From Streptomyces sp. Sge12 (GTDB taxonomy: Bacteria > Actinomycetota > Actinomycetes > Streptomycetales > Streptomycetaceae), in the NCBI RefSeq assembly GCF_002080455.1, contig NZ_CP020555.1:1798001-1862000 (forward strand): 64,000 nucleotides of DNA, in the 5' to 3' direction. Under the pieces are notes generated by a model. It worked only from the letters and a program-made list of their open reading frames with translations, searched no databases and was not told the DNA's origin. The first letter of the stretch is position 1, and every line of letters starts with the position of its first letter. Made by a program: the position numbers and the translations under genes. Below, piece by piece: positions 9,501-16,727 of the stretch.

Positions 9501-10135
9501 CCGGTCAGGTGCCAGGTGCGGACGTCGCGGAAGACCCCGCTGCGGGTCAGGACCCGGCGCACCTCGTCCACGTGGTCCGACCAGAGCAGCATGGAGTGGT
9601 GGGTGTCGACGACCAGCGCCAGGTCCAGCCAGCGGCTCTCGGCGGGGCGCAGGACCGGGGTGGTCACCATGCGCTCGATGCTGCGCTCCACGGTGAGCTG
9701 CTCGTCCAGTTCCTCCCCGGGCCCGCCGATGGAGCGCCGGCCGACGGGCCGCAGGGCGCGCATGAGGGCCAGCGGGTCGTCGAGGGAGGCGGCCCGGGGC
9801 AGCCGCAGGGGTGAGCCCCGGCGCCCGGCGCCGTCCTCGGCCGGCTTCCCGTCGGGGTCGCGCCGGGCGGCCGTGAAGAGCTGGACGGGCTCGCCCCCGG
9901 CCGGGGTACCGGGCTCGGGCAGCGGCCCTGCGGCTTCGGGCGGCGGGGGGGCGGGCAGCGGTGGCGGGCCGCCCGGCGGGCCGGCGGCGCCGGGGTCCGC
10001 GGGCGGGCGGGTGCCGGCGGGGTCGACCCGGGCCGCCAGCCACAGGATGTCGGCGATCTCCTCCGCGCCGAGGCCGGTGTACGGGACGCTGCCGTCGGCG
10101 CCGTCGGCGAGGGCCGCCAGCAGCTTCTCGATCAC
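6545..10135 (-). CDS. SAV_2336-type vWA-like / trypsin-like / pentapeptide-repeat protein of a MoxR conflict system
   Basis: A 1196-residue multidomain protein. The N-terminus (GAEEIADILWLAARV) and middle section (FRASASPTAQQLAAHLAAVPLTLPVM) match Streptomyces SAV_2336-type proteins. Residues about 168-330 look like a von Willebrand A fold with a degenerate metal site (LVVDTHHSML; LILVLSDT). About 510-690 resembles a trypsin-like domain whose His and Ser positions are lost (VLTVGDA instead of TAAHC; HFRGGPV instead of SGGPV). About 695-870 is possibly a degenerate cyclase-like domain. About 930-1150 are pentapeptide repeats (ATFxxAxF units), predicting a beta-helix. GTG 10135 overlaps the MoxR stop by 4 bp (GTGA). 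It is probably the sensor/scaffold component of the system; no enzymatic activity can be assigned. Confidence 0.8.
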   Translation of the reverse strand: MIEKLLAALADGADGSVPYTGLGAEEIADILWLAARVDPAGTRPPADPGAAGPPGGPPPLPAPPPPEAAGPLPEPGTPAGGEPVQLFTAARRDPDGKPAEDGAGRRGSPLRLPRAASLDDPLALMRALRPVGRRSIGGPGEELDEQLTVERSIERMVTTPVLRPAESRWLDLALVVDTHHSMLLWSDHVDEVRRVLTRSGVFRDVRTWHLTGTAAGATPMVTRGPGGPPRTPLELADPAGRRLILVLSDTVAGGWREAPVQGMLRHWCAHNAVAVLNVLPERLWTRGAVRPVPFAVRAERPAAATRSWQRIPVARRGRTGPGRAAAAVVPVVGVASGSLARLVRVVSGDGRWRRLACLRLDAAAGAASTPADPGPGAGRSALEVVERFRASASPTAQQLAAHLAAVPLTLPVMTLVRRSLLRDSEHGHLAEVALGGLFEDWEDEQVPQEVEFQFLPGVREALLGSQLRGDVAAVRELVRRRVWEFVSRNRRTGPDFSATRVTTGREGRRRVAEDALPFAVRPPREPGLADRVVRVRHDGMPEPQEVGTLLTPRLVLTVGDAQLPPGTVAWVRPGDREIPCRTVWSDDAVPRMLLLQADEDLVDPAVCAEPLGLLTAEGHHVLDRLRVDGRTDQGEPVALTGAPAPHDGARNGELVRLSAEPESWTHFRGGPVSENGRLVGVVHTVWPHRMVFLLADALLEQRGFRAVLEGAVPEADTGTAVCLAVLPGADGIHPAGSSATAETGAMLLELMADTDVAGRLSGREGDGDAPLLITLDAPGAHAKAGRLLSGLRAAVLTYGNRRMDGMHPSLAVAVGTGTAETERLVRHRAIADLLRRTASSGSFVLALSHRLHEDLEGLFGYPAHVTLERVGAADEGWVCVAPEPVAEPLAQVLAEADRLLDMTVDWPTCGVEASEAEPWVCIGIRVPGHARCLAHLGDEEQREYLATLAPGAPLDFRGTTFDNGLLPRLLTALEPRGRGPLRVGPAAFDRAYFVDDWNRADIEFSGRATFVRAVFGGRAGFGGATFGGPVSLDGAVFQYAADFEMSRFHRAATFRRARFRGSAGFKEAVFLEDVSFGRAVLEASADLFAVQVAGSADFTGASFGGVAGMSGAGFAGPVSFASTSWRRGLICSGSAFEGPLDLERATFRGRVRFDGVRFDAATHSAPDFTLVRPGHWDVQERPDGTWDIGLVTTDPG

Positions 10136-11274
10136 GCCGTGGGCCCGGTCAGGTGCTGCATGACGGTGTCGAGGAAGCGTTCGCGGTCCGCGGGCGCGGA
10201 CCAGGCGCCGGCGAGGCGGAGCTGGATGGCGTTGAGGAGCTGGTCGGTGGCCAGGTCCCCGTCCTCGCCGCGGTCGAGGAAGGCCCGGACGAGGTCCTGG
10301 TACTGCTCGTCGGATGCGACGTCGACACCGAGCCGGCGGCGCACGATCCGGGCGAGCTTGTCCGGTCCGGGCGGCTCCAGGTGGAGGCGGACGCAGCGGC
10401 GCAGGAAGGCGGGCGGGAAGTCGCGTTCGCCGTTGCTGGTGAGGACGACGATGGGGAAGTAGCGGCACTGGACGCGGCCCTGGGTGATCCGTACGACCGC
10501 GTCGGGGTCGTCGTCGGTGCCGATGGCGACGGTGGGGTCCTCCTGGGCGAGGCGGGCGAGTTCGGGGATCAGGAACCCGCCGTCCTCGAAGACGGTGAGG
10601 AGGTCGCCGGGGAGGTCGATGTCGCTCTTGTCGATCTCGTCGACGAGCAGCACGCGGGGCCGGTCCTGCGGCAGCAGGGCGGTGCCGAGCGGTCCCAGGC
10701 GCAGGTAGCGGGCGATCGAGGGCGCCCGGGGGGTGTCATCGACGGACGCCCCCGCGGCGGTCGCAGCCGCGGCTGCGGCTCCGGCTCCGGCTCTGGCAGC
10801 GGCTCCTGCTCCGGCCGCGGCCGCGGGCAGCCCGCCCGGCGTGCGCAGCTGCTCCATCCCGGCCTCCTGGAGGCGTCCGACGGCGTCGTAGAGGTAGAGC
10901 CCGTCGCGCAGTACGGTCCGGCTGGTGATCGGCCAGTGCAGGACCGGCCCCAGGTTCAGGTCGGAGGCGATGCTGTGGGCGAGCGTGGACTTGCCGACGC
11001 CCGGCTTTCCGGTGACCAGCAGCGGCCTGCGCAGGTGCAGGGCCGTGTTGACGACGTCCTTCTCCTGCTCGTCGGGTACGTATCCCTCGCCGCGCAGCAC
11101 GGTGCGCCGCCAGGCCTCTCCCGCGCACCCGGGGGGCGCGTAGTGCGGGTCGGGTGCTCCGCCGAAGTCCCGCCAGGGTGGCGGGGATCCGGCCTCCAGG
11201 CGGGCGCGCCGGTCCGCGCCCTCGCCGTTCCCGTGGTACAGCCACCAGTCCTTCGCCACTGCCTCTGCCTCCAT
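10132..11274 (-). CDS. MoxR-type AAA+ ATPase
   Basis: A 380-residue AAA+ ATPase. Walker A is GKPGVGKS (89-96), Walker B VLLVDEIDKSDID (from about 208), sensor 1 VLTSNGERDFPPAFLRRC with N281. The N-terminal DWWLYHGNG and PPPWRDF segment is the usual lead-in of the MoxR ATPases found in vWA-MoxR-VMAP systems. An Ala/Gly-rich low-complexity stretch at about 150-176 interrupts the fold between Walker A and B. Start ATG 11274 is 56 nt after the caspase-like gene; the stop overlaps the next gene (GTGA). It probably remodels the vWA-like partner in response to a signal (inference from family). Confidence 0.88.
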   Translation of the reverse strand: MEAEAVAKDWWLYHGNGEGADRRARLEAGSPPPWRDFGGAPDPHYAPPGCAGEAWRRTVLRGEGYVPDEQEKDVVNTALHLRRPLLVTGKPGVGKSTLAHSIASDLNLGPVLHWPITSRTVLRDGLYLYDAVGRLQEAGMEQLRTPGGLPAAAAGAGAAARAGAGAAAAAATAAGASVDDTPRAPSIARYLRLGPLGTALLPQDRPRVLLVDEIDKSDIDLPGDLLTVFEDGGFLIPELARLAQEDPTVAIGTDDDPDAVVRITQGRVQCRYFPIVVLTSNGERDFPPAFLRRCVRLHLEPPGPDKLARIVRRRLGVDVASDEQYQDLVRAFLDRGEDGDLATDQLLNAIQLRLAGAWSAPADRERFLDTVMQHLTGPTA

Positions 11275-11330
11275 CTTCGGTTTCGCCGCCCGTCGGTGGT
11301 CGGTGTTCGGGGTCGGAGTCGGGGTCGGGG

Positions 11331-13394
11331 TCAGGCCAGGGACCGGAGGCCCGGCACGTCGTCGGGATCGTCCCACAGGAGCACCAACCGGTCTCCCCCT
11401 GAGGGCGGTTGGTGAGCGCGCGCGGCTTCCGCGGCGGCGCCGGCGGCCGCCCGGCGCACCTCCCGCACGCGTGCGGGCAGGGCGAGTACGTCCAGTGCGC
11501 CGGGGTCGGGGCGGCCGTCCGGGCCGGCCGGAGCCAGCAGGCCGAGGAGGTCGGCGGCCGGTGCGCCGCCCCCGCGCCGCCACACCGCCACCGGGAGACC
11601 GCCTTCGAGTACGGCCTCAAGCAGTCCCGCGTGTGGGGCTGCCGTGGTGTGGGCGAGCACGCAGGCGGGCTCCGGCCCGGCGGCCAGCTGCATCCCGAGG
11701 GTGTCCGTGACCTCGGCGTCCACCACGACCCGTACGGCGTCGGGGTGCCGGCCGCCCCGGTCGTACAGCCAGCTCCAAGTGGCGGACCATTCGGCGCGGG
11801 TGTCGGCCCGCTCGTCGGGGCAGCGCACCACCACCTGGTGGAGCAGACCGAGGGCGCGCGGCCGGCCCGCGGGGCCGCGGGGCACCGGCCACTCGTCGAA
11901 GTCGGCGTCCAGCAGTTCGTACGGCACGTGGAACTCGACGCGGTCCACGGCCGCGTACGGCTGCCGCCCGGCCGCGGCGCCGGGCTCCGACGCGCCGCCG
12001 GCGAGGGCGAGTTGCCGTACGAGTTCCTTCCTGACCGCGTCCAGCGCGACGGGCTTCGCCTCCGACTCCCATATGTGTTCCAGCCGTTCGCCCCGCAGCC
12101 ACATCCGGGCCAGGAAGCCCGGCTCCCCGCCCGGTGGTGCCTCCAGCCGGACGTGCAGCACCTTCCGGCGGGCCGGGGGCGGGGGCGGCGGCAGCACCGG
12201 CAGGGCGAGGCGTTCGCGGGTGGCGCGCACCCAGCCCGTCAGCCGGTCGGCCCAGCACGCGTCGCCCGCGGCGGCGGCCCGGTCCGCGAGGAACCGTACG
12301 AAGGGCACGGCCAGCGGCATCCCGCCGCGCCCGCCCTGGCGTTCGTCCAGGTCCTGGACCACCTCCAGCAGGCCGTCCCCGGGCAGGCCGCCGTGCGCCG
12401 GGGTGGTGCAGCCGGCCGCCTTGAACGCCCAGGCGTAGGCCTCGTAGGCGCAGCGCGGCAGTTCGCGGCCCTCGAAGAGCTCGCCGAGCGCGTCCCAGGC
12501 CTCCTGGTCGAGGCGGGCCGCCCCGGCCGGGCCGGCGCCGGACAGCTCGTCGTCGAGGAAGGAGCAGGCGTCCCAGTTCCGGTCCACGATGAACTGGGGC
12601 AGCTGCCAGCCCTCGCCGCGCTCGCGCAGCTCCTGGAAGGAGCGGTGGATGCTGAGGGCGGCGCCGGGCAGGCCGGTGACGCTCTCCCGTACGGTCCGGC
12701 CGCCGAGTTCGCCGAGCAGGGCGTCGGTGAAGCGGCCCGCTCCGCGCTCGGGATCGTTCTGCGCGATCTCGCCCTCGCGGGAGGCGTAGAGCCGGAACTG
12801 CCGGCGGCCCGGCACCGAGCTCCCGCCGCCGTAGTCGTTGCTGCCGAAGTTCCACCATGCTTCGCGGGGCGCGTCGACCCGGCAGGAGTCGACGAGCGCG
12901 GCCTGGAGCGGGAAGCTGCGCGGTCCGACCAGGTCGGTACGCCACCAGCGCAGCGCCGAATCGAGGTTGAGGTGCCTGATGAGGTTGGGGCTGGCGTCGG
13001 CGCAGGGCAGCATCAGCTCCTGGCGCGGCCCGAGGTAGCCGTGTCCGGCCCAGAAGATCCAGAGCAGGTCTCCGTCGCACTTGGGGAGTTCGTCGAGCAG
13101 CGCCGCCTTCACGTGCTGCTCCGTCGCCGGCCGGTACGCGGTGCGCAGGGCGGCCATGGCCGGGGAGTCCTGCCAGTCGAGGGCGTCGGGGTCGTCGAGC
13201 GGGGAGAGCAGCAGCCGGATGTTGCCGGGCGGCACCTCGGCCGGGCCGGTCAGCCACTGGGCGAAGCGCAGGGCGTCGCGGGCCGGACCCCGCAGGTTCC
13301 AGCGGGGGCTGATCCCGTAGCGCTCGACGCCGGCGACGAGCGCGAAGGTGCGCTGCGGGCCGAGGGCCGGGGGCAGGAAGCCGGCGGGGGTCAC
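11331..13394 (-). CDS. caspase-like (C14) protease with VMAP-C-like C-terminus
   Basis: A 687-residue protein. The N-terminal caspase fold has the catalytic dyad in WIFWAGHGY (H118) and LVDSCRVD (C171), with both residues intact. A helical middle region (about 270-400) is followed by a C-terminal domain (about 425-687) containing VEFHVPYELLDADFDEWPV, LGLLHQVVVRCPDER, GLPVAVWRR and RLVLLWDDPDDVPG, which fits the VMAP C-terminal domain of ternary MoxR conflict systems. Start is GTG 13394, overlapping the hydrolase stop (GTGA). It is the likely effector: activated proteolysis, possibly self-killing. Identification of the VMAP-C part is by motif memory, not alignment. Confidence 0.85.
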   Translation of the reverse strand: MTPAGFLPPALGPQRTFALVAGVERYGISPRWNLRGPARDALRFAQWLTGPAEVPPGNIRLLLSPLDDPDALDWQDSPAMAALRTAYRPATEQHVKAALLDELPKCDGDLLWIFWAGHGYLGPRQELMLPCADASPNLIRHLNLDSALRWWRTDLVGPRSFPLQAALVDSCRVDAPREAWWNFGSNDYGGGSSVPGRRQFRLYASREGEIAQNDPERGAGRFTDALLGELGGRTVRESVTGLPGAALSIHRSFQELRERGEGWQLPQFIVDRNWDACSFLDDELSGAGPAGAARLDQEAWDALGELFEGRELPRCAYEAYAWAFKAAGCTTPAHGGLPGDGLLEVVQDLDERQGGRGGMPLAVPFVRFLADRAAAAGDACWADRLTGWVRATRERLALPVLPPPPPPARRKVLHVRLEAPPGGEPGFLARMWLRGERLEHIWESEAKPVALDAVRKELVRQLALAGGASEPGAAAGRQPYAAVDRVEFHVPYELLDADFDEWPVPRGPAGRPRALGLLHQVVVRCPDERADTRAEWSATWSWLYDRGGRHPDAVRVVVDAEVTDTLGMQLAAGPEPACVLAHTTAAPHAGLLEAVLEGGLPVAVWRRGGGAPAADLLGLLAPAGPDGRPDPGALDVLALPARVREVRRAAAGAAAEAARAHQPPSGGDRLVLLWDDPDDVPGLRSLA

Positions 13395-14665
13395 CCGATC
13401 TCCGCTTCGGCCACCGCCTGTTCGATGCGCTCGTAGAGGGAGTCCTGTTTCCAGTAGGCGCTGTGACAGGCGGGGAAGGGCTGCCGGCTGCGGACCTCGT
13501 GGTCGGTGACGCGCGGGTCGCCGGGGAAGACGGGCCCGGCGAGGTAGGCCAGCACGTCGTGCCGGTCGTAGACGTTGAGCCAGCGCGGGAAGCCGTAGGG
13601 GAGTTTCGCGCCGGGTTCGAGCGCGGTGAGCGCGCCGAGCTCGTAGAGGAACGGGGCCTGCGAGCCGACGGTGACCAGCAGCTCGGCCCCGGGGACGGCC
13701 TCGCCGCGGGCGGCGGCCAGGGTGAGGAGGTCGACCAGGGCGATCCCGCCGAGGCTGTGGCCGATCAGTACGGTCGGCCCGGGCTCGGCGGTGATCGACT
13801 CGTGCAGGAACTCCCGTAGCTCGCGGCCGCGGGACTGGTAGCGCAGGATGTCGCCGAGCACGGGGGTGGCGCCGACGGTGAGCGAGCCGCGCCGGGCATT
13901 GAGCAGGGGCTGGGTGGTGGCCCGCAGGGCGAGCCGGCCGAGGACGGCGGCCACGCGGGCGCCGGGGACCCGGCCGTCCCCGCCGAGGCGGGCGGTGAGC
14001 AGTTCGACGAGCCGGTCGCGCTCGGCCCCGGTGCAGTCGGCCTCCTCCCCGGCGGCGGCGAGGGCGGCGGCGGTCACGGCCCGGGCGAGGGCGGTGGCCA
14101 GCTCACGGGCCTGCGGTTCGCCGGTGGCGCGCTCTGCGGCCCGGGCGGCTTCGGTGGAGCGGGCGGTGGAGTCCAGGGCGGCGGCGAAGCCGGGGGCGAG
14201 GCCGGTGCCGTGCAGCAGGGCGCCGAGTTCGTCGCCGGTGCGCGGCGGCTCGGGCGGCAGCCCTTCCAGCAGCTGGAGCACCCGGGCCCCGGCGGACCGT
14301 ACGCCGGGCATCGCGAAGGGGTCGTCCCCGTGGCCGCCGCCCCCGTAGCCACCGCCGCCGCCCCCGTCCGCGCCCTGCCAACCGGCCTCGGCCAGGACCC
14401 GCAGCTCGCACAGCGGGTCGGCGAACAGCAGCGCCCATGCGGCGGTCTCCGCGTCCGCGGGGTCGGGCGCGTCCTGCGGGCCGGGCCGCAGTCCCGGTAC
14501 GGAGCGGCCGCCCGCGCCGAGGGTCGCGCCGAACCGGTCGCCCCAGTAGCAGGAGTCGACGGCCGCCCCGGGGAATCTCGCCGTCAGCCGTTCCCGGACC
14601 TGCGCGAACAGCCGGTCGTGCCGCTCGCGCCGTACCCCCGTACCGTGGACAAAGAGAAAACGCAT
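13391..14665 (-). CDS. alpha/beta-hydrolase, first gene of the caspase-MoxR operon
   Basis: A 424-residue predicted serine hydrolase beginning MRFLFVHGTGVRRE, with nucleophile elbow IGHSLGG (S304), probable acid D370 in YDRHDVLAYLAG and His H401 in ACHSAYW. A glycine-rich linker lies near 100-113 and an Ala-rich helical insert at about 160-210. No signal peptide or membrane segment is seen, so it is probably cytoplasmic. ATG 14665 is chosen because the family motif begins immediately after it; an upstream in-frame start would add a low-complexity tail. It is coupled to the caspase-like gene by a 4-bp overlap, so it is probably a second effector or part of its control. Confidence 0.82.
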   Translation of the reverse strand: MRFLFVHGTGVRRERHDRLFAQVRERLTARFPGAAVDSCYWGDRFGATLGAGGRSVPGLRPGPQDAPDPADAETAAWALLFADPLCELRVLAEAGWQGADGGGGGGYGGGGHGDDPFAMPGVRSAGARVLQLLEGLPPEPPRTGDELGALLHGTGLAPGFAAALDSTARSTEAARAAERATGEPQARELATALARAVTAAALAAAGEEADCTGAERDRLVELLTARLGGDGRVPGARVAAVLGRLALRATTQPLLNARRGSLTVGATPVLGDILRYQSRGRELREFLHESITAEPGPTVLIGHSLGGIALVDLLTLAAARGEAVPGAELLVTVGSQAPFLYELGALTALEPGAKLPYGFPRWLNVYDRHDVLAYLAGPVFPGDPRVTDHEVRSRQPFPACHSAYWKQDSLYERIEQAVAEAEIG

Positions 14666-14880
14666 CGCAGCCCGGCCCCCTCGCACAGTCGTCCCCCGCC
14701 CGGCACCATAGCCCGGCACGGGCAACAGGAGCCATGGAACGCGGAGTTCGGTCCGGGGAGGGCGGCGTGCACACGGCGGGGCGGACGGCTGTGAGAACGG
14801 ACACGTCCCGCTCTCGGAACCCGGGCCGCCGCTCCCCCATCGAACGAAGAGCCGGAAAGCGTCTGGGGTGGGAGAAACAC

Positions 14881-15864
14881 ATGGTCGGCAGGGTGGGCGG
14901 GCGGGAACGGGAGCGCAGACGGAGCCGGGTCCCCGCAGGGGGATCCCTGGTCGTCGGCCTGCTGTGCACCGTGGTCCTCGCGGGCGTCGGCTACGTCGCC
15001 TGGGAGCTGCGCGGCATCGCCGCCAACCGTGCGGACGGCGATCCGGCGCAGGGGGTCTACCAGCAGGACCCCGAACGCGCCGACAAGACGGCGGCCGCCG
15101 TCCTGGACGGGATCGTCCGGGACGCCCCGGAGCCGCCGACGGACGGCAAGGCCTTCGCCGGCGGCGGCAGCGCCGCGGACTGGCGCTACGCCGGCTGGCA
15201 GCCCTCCGACCCCCTGGAGGCCCGGCCGGCCCCGGCCGAACCCGCCGTCGGCGCGCTCTTCTCCCCCGGCGGCGACGGCGACCCCGACCACCACTGCTCG
15301 GCCGTCGTGGTCCACTCCCCCGGCGGCGACCTGATCGCCACCGCCGCGCACTGCGTGTACGGCGGCGGCTTCCGCACCAACCTGGCCTTCGCGCCCGGCT
15401 ACCGGGACGGTGTGGCCCCGTACGGCATCTGGGTGCCGACCCGGATCGATGTGGACCCGCGCTGGACGCAGGACCAGGACCCCGACCACGACGTCGCCTT
15501 CCTCCGGCTGCGCCGGCCCGGCTATCCCGGCCAGCGGCTGGAGGACGTCACGGGGGCCATGACCTTGACCCTCGGCGCCGAACTGCCCGCACCGGCACGG
15601 CTCGTGGGCTATCCGAACTTCTCCGAGCAGCCGCTGGAATGCCAGAACACCGCCGTGCCGGCCGGCCCGACCCAGGTGCGGCTGGACTGCGCGGACGTGC
15701 CCAACGGCACCAGTGGCGGTCCGGTGACGACGGGCCGCACCGCTCTCATCGGGGTGATCGGCGGGCGCGACGGGGGCGGCGACGAGGAGACCTCGTACAG
15801 CGTCCGCTTCGGTGACGACGTGCGGGCGCTGTACGAGCGTTCCACCACGTCCCCCGCACCCTGA
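14881..15864 (+). CDS. membrane-anchored trypsin-like serine protease
   Basis: A 327-residue protein with a basic N-terminus, one transmembrane segment at about 22-42 (SLVVGLLCTVVLAGVGYVAW) and an extracytoplasmic S1 protease domain. The triad is complete: H157 in TAAHC, D204 in DHDVAFLRL and S278 in GTSGGPV. Cys pairs around 139/158 and 254/270 could form disulfides. ATG 14881 follows GGGAG at suitable spacing; longer in-frame forms would run into the control region. It diverges from the conflict operon, whose large protein carries a dead trypsin-like domain, so a functional link is possible but unproven. Confidence 0.87.
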   Translation: MVGRVGGRERERRRSRVPAGGSLVVGLLCTVVLAGVGYVAWELRGIAANRADGDPAQGVYQQDPERADKTAAAVLDGIVRDAPEPPTDGKAFAGGGSAADWRYAGWQPSDPLEARPAPAEPAVGALFSPGGDGDPDHHCSAVVVHSPGGDLIATAAHCVYGGGFRTNLAFAPGYRDGVAPYGIWVPTRIDVDPRWTQDQDPDHDVAFLRLRRPGYPGQRLEDVTGAMTLTLGAELPAPARLVGYPNFSEQPLECQNTAVPAGPTQVRLDCADVPNGTSGGPVTTGRTALIGVIGGRDGGGDEETSYSVRFGDDVRALYERSTTSPAP

Positions 15865-15910
15865 CCGGGCGGCCGTCCCGGAGGGGATCTCCGGAACGGC
15901 CGTCCGGTTT
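15864..15910 (+). terminator. Long hairpin terminator after trypsin-like protease
   Basis: A stem of about 20 bp with two mismatches (accgggcggccgtcccggag against ctccggaacggccgtccggt), a 5-nt loop and a short T run, starting at the protease stop codon. Confidence 0.7.
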
Positions 15911-15921
15911 CGCTCAGTTGC

Positions 15922-15927
15922 TAGGCT
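15922..15927 (+). promoter_or_regulatory. Candidate -10 element for the TetR gene
   Basis: TAGGCT about 40 bp upstream of the TetR start agrees with the vegetative Streptomyces -10 consensus TAGRRT except for the fifth base. No convincing -35 was found. Confidence 0.35.
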
Positions 15928-15968
15928 CGTCGGCGCAGTTTCAGGACGCAGACCGACGGGACCGCACC

Positions 15969-16571
15969 ATGTCTCCAAAGCAGCAGCGTGGCGAGGCCAC
16001 CGTCGACCTGCTCCTGACCACCGCGCTGCGGGTGTTCGCCGAGTCCGGCCAGCAGGGCTTCACCGTGAACGCGGTCGTCTCGGCCAGCGGGGTCAGCCTC
16101 GGCAGCCTCTACCACCACTTCGGCAGTTTCGACGGTCTCGCCGCCGCCCTCTACATCCGGTGCATGGACCAGCTGTGCGACGACATGGTCGCCGCACTCA
16201 CCCGGTGCCGGACGGCCCGCACCGGGGTACGCGCCTGGGTGTCGGCCTATCTGACCTTCACTCAGGAGCACCGGGACGTGGCGCTGTTCCTGCACGCCTC
16301 CGCCTACTCCGGCTATCTGGTGGCGCACGCCGAGGAGATCGGCGCGGCCAAGGCCGACAAGTTCGCGGCCATCATGCAGTGGCTGGGGGTCCGCATGCAG
16401 CGCGGCGAGATCGCCCCGCTGCCGGCCCCCGTGATCGAGGTGCTGGTCATGGGCCCGCTCACGGAAGCGGCCCGTCGATGGCTGTCCAGCACCTACGAGA
16501 TCGACCTCGCCGAAGCCGCCCGCTACCTCCCCGACCACATCTGGCGTTCCCTGCGCCCCGATCCCGCCTGA
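15969..16571 (+). CDS. TetR-family transcriptional regulator
   Basis: A 200-residue one-component repressor. The N-terminal helix-turn-helix reads LLLTTALRVFAESGQQGFTV and ASGVSLGSLYHHFGSFDGL, the usual TetR DNA-binding segment. The C-terminal half is an all-helical ligand-binding domain with no recognisable ligand. ATG 15969 is chosen because the family N-terminus follows directly. The neighbouring SDR gene converges on it, so its target may be its own promoter or a distant gene. Confidence 0.9.
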   Translation: MSPKQQRGEATVDLLLTTALRVFAESGQQGFTVNAVVSASGVSLGSLYHHFGSFDGLAAALYIRCMDQLCDDMVAALTRCRTARTGVRAWVSAYLTFTQEHRDVALFLHASAYSGYLVAHAEEIGAAKADKFAAIMQWLGVRMQRGEIAPLPAPVIEVLVMGPLTEAARRWLSSTYEIDLAEAARYLPDHIWRSLRPDPA

Positions 16572-16727
16572 CCCGATCTGGGTGGTTGTCCGGCTCGTCG
16601 TCGTTCATGCCGCAGATTCTGCTGCGGCGGGCGCGCCGGGGGCAGGCCCGGGCCGGGGCGCCCGGGGGCAACCCGGGGGCGGACGGGCTCACATCGGGGC
16701 GCTCCGCAGCGGCCCCCTTCGGCCGGG

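Noticed and set aside
6611..9814. A 1067-codon plus-strand frame over the vWA-like gene
   Set aside because: Shadow frame; domains and the GTGA coupling are on the minus strand.
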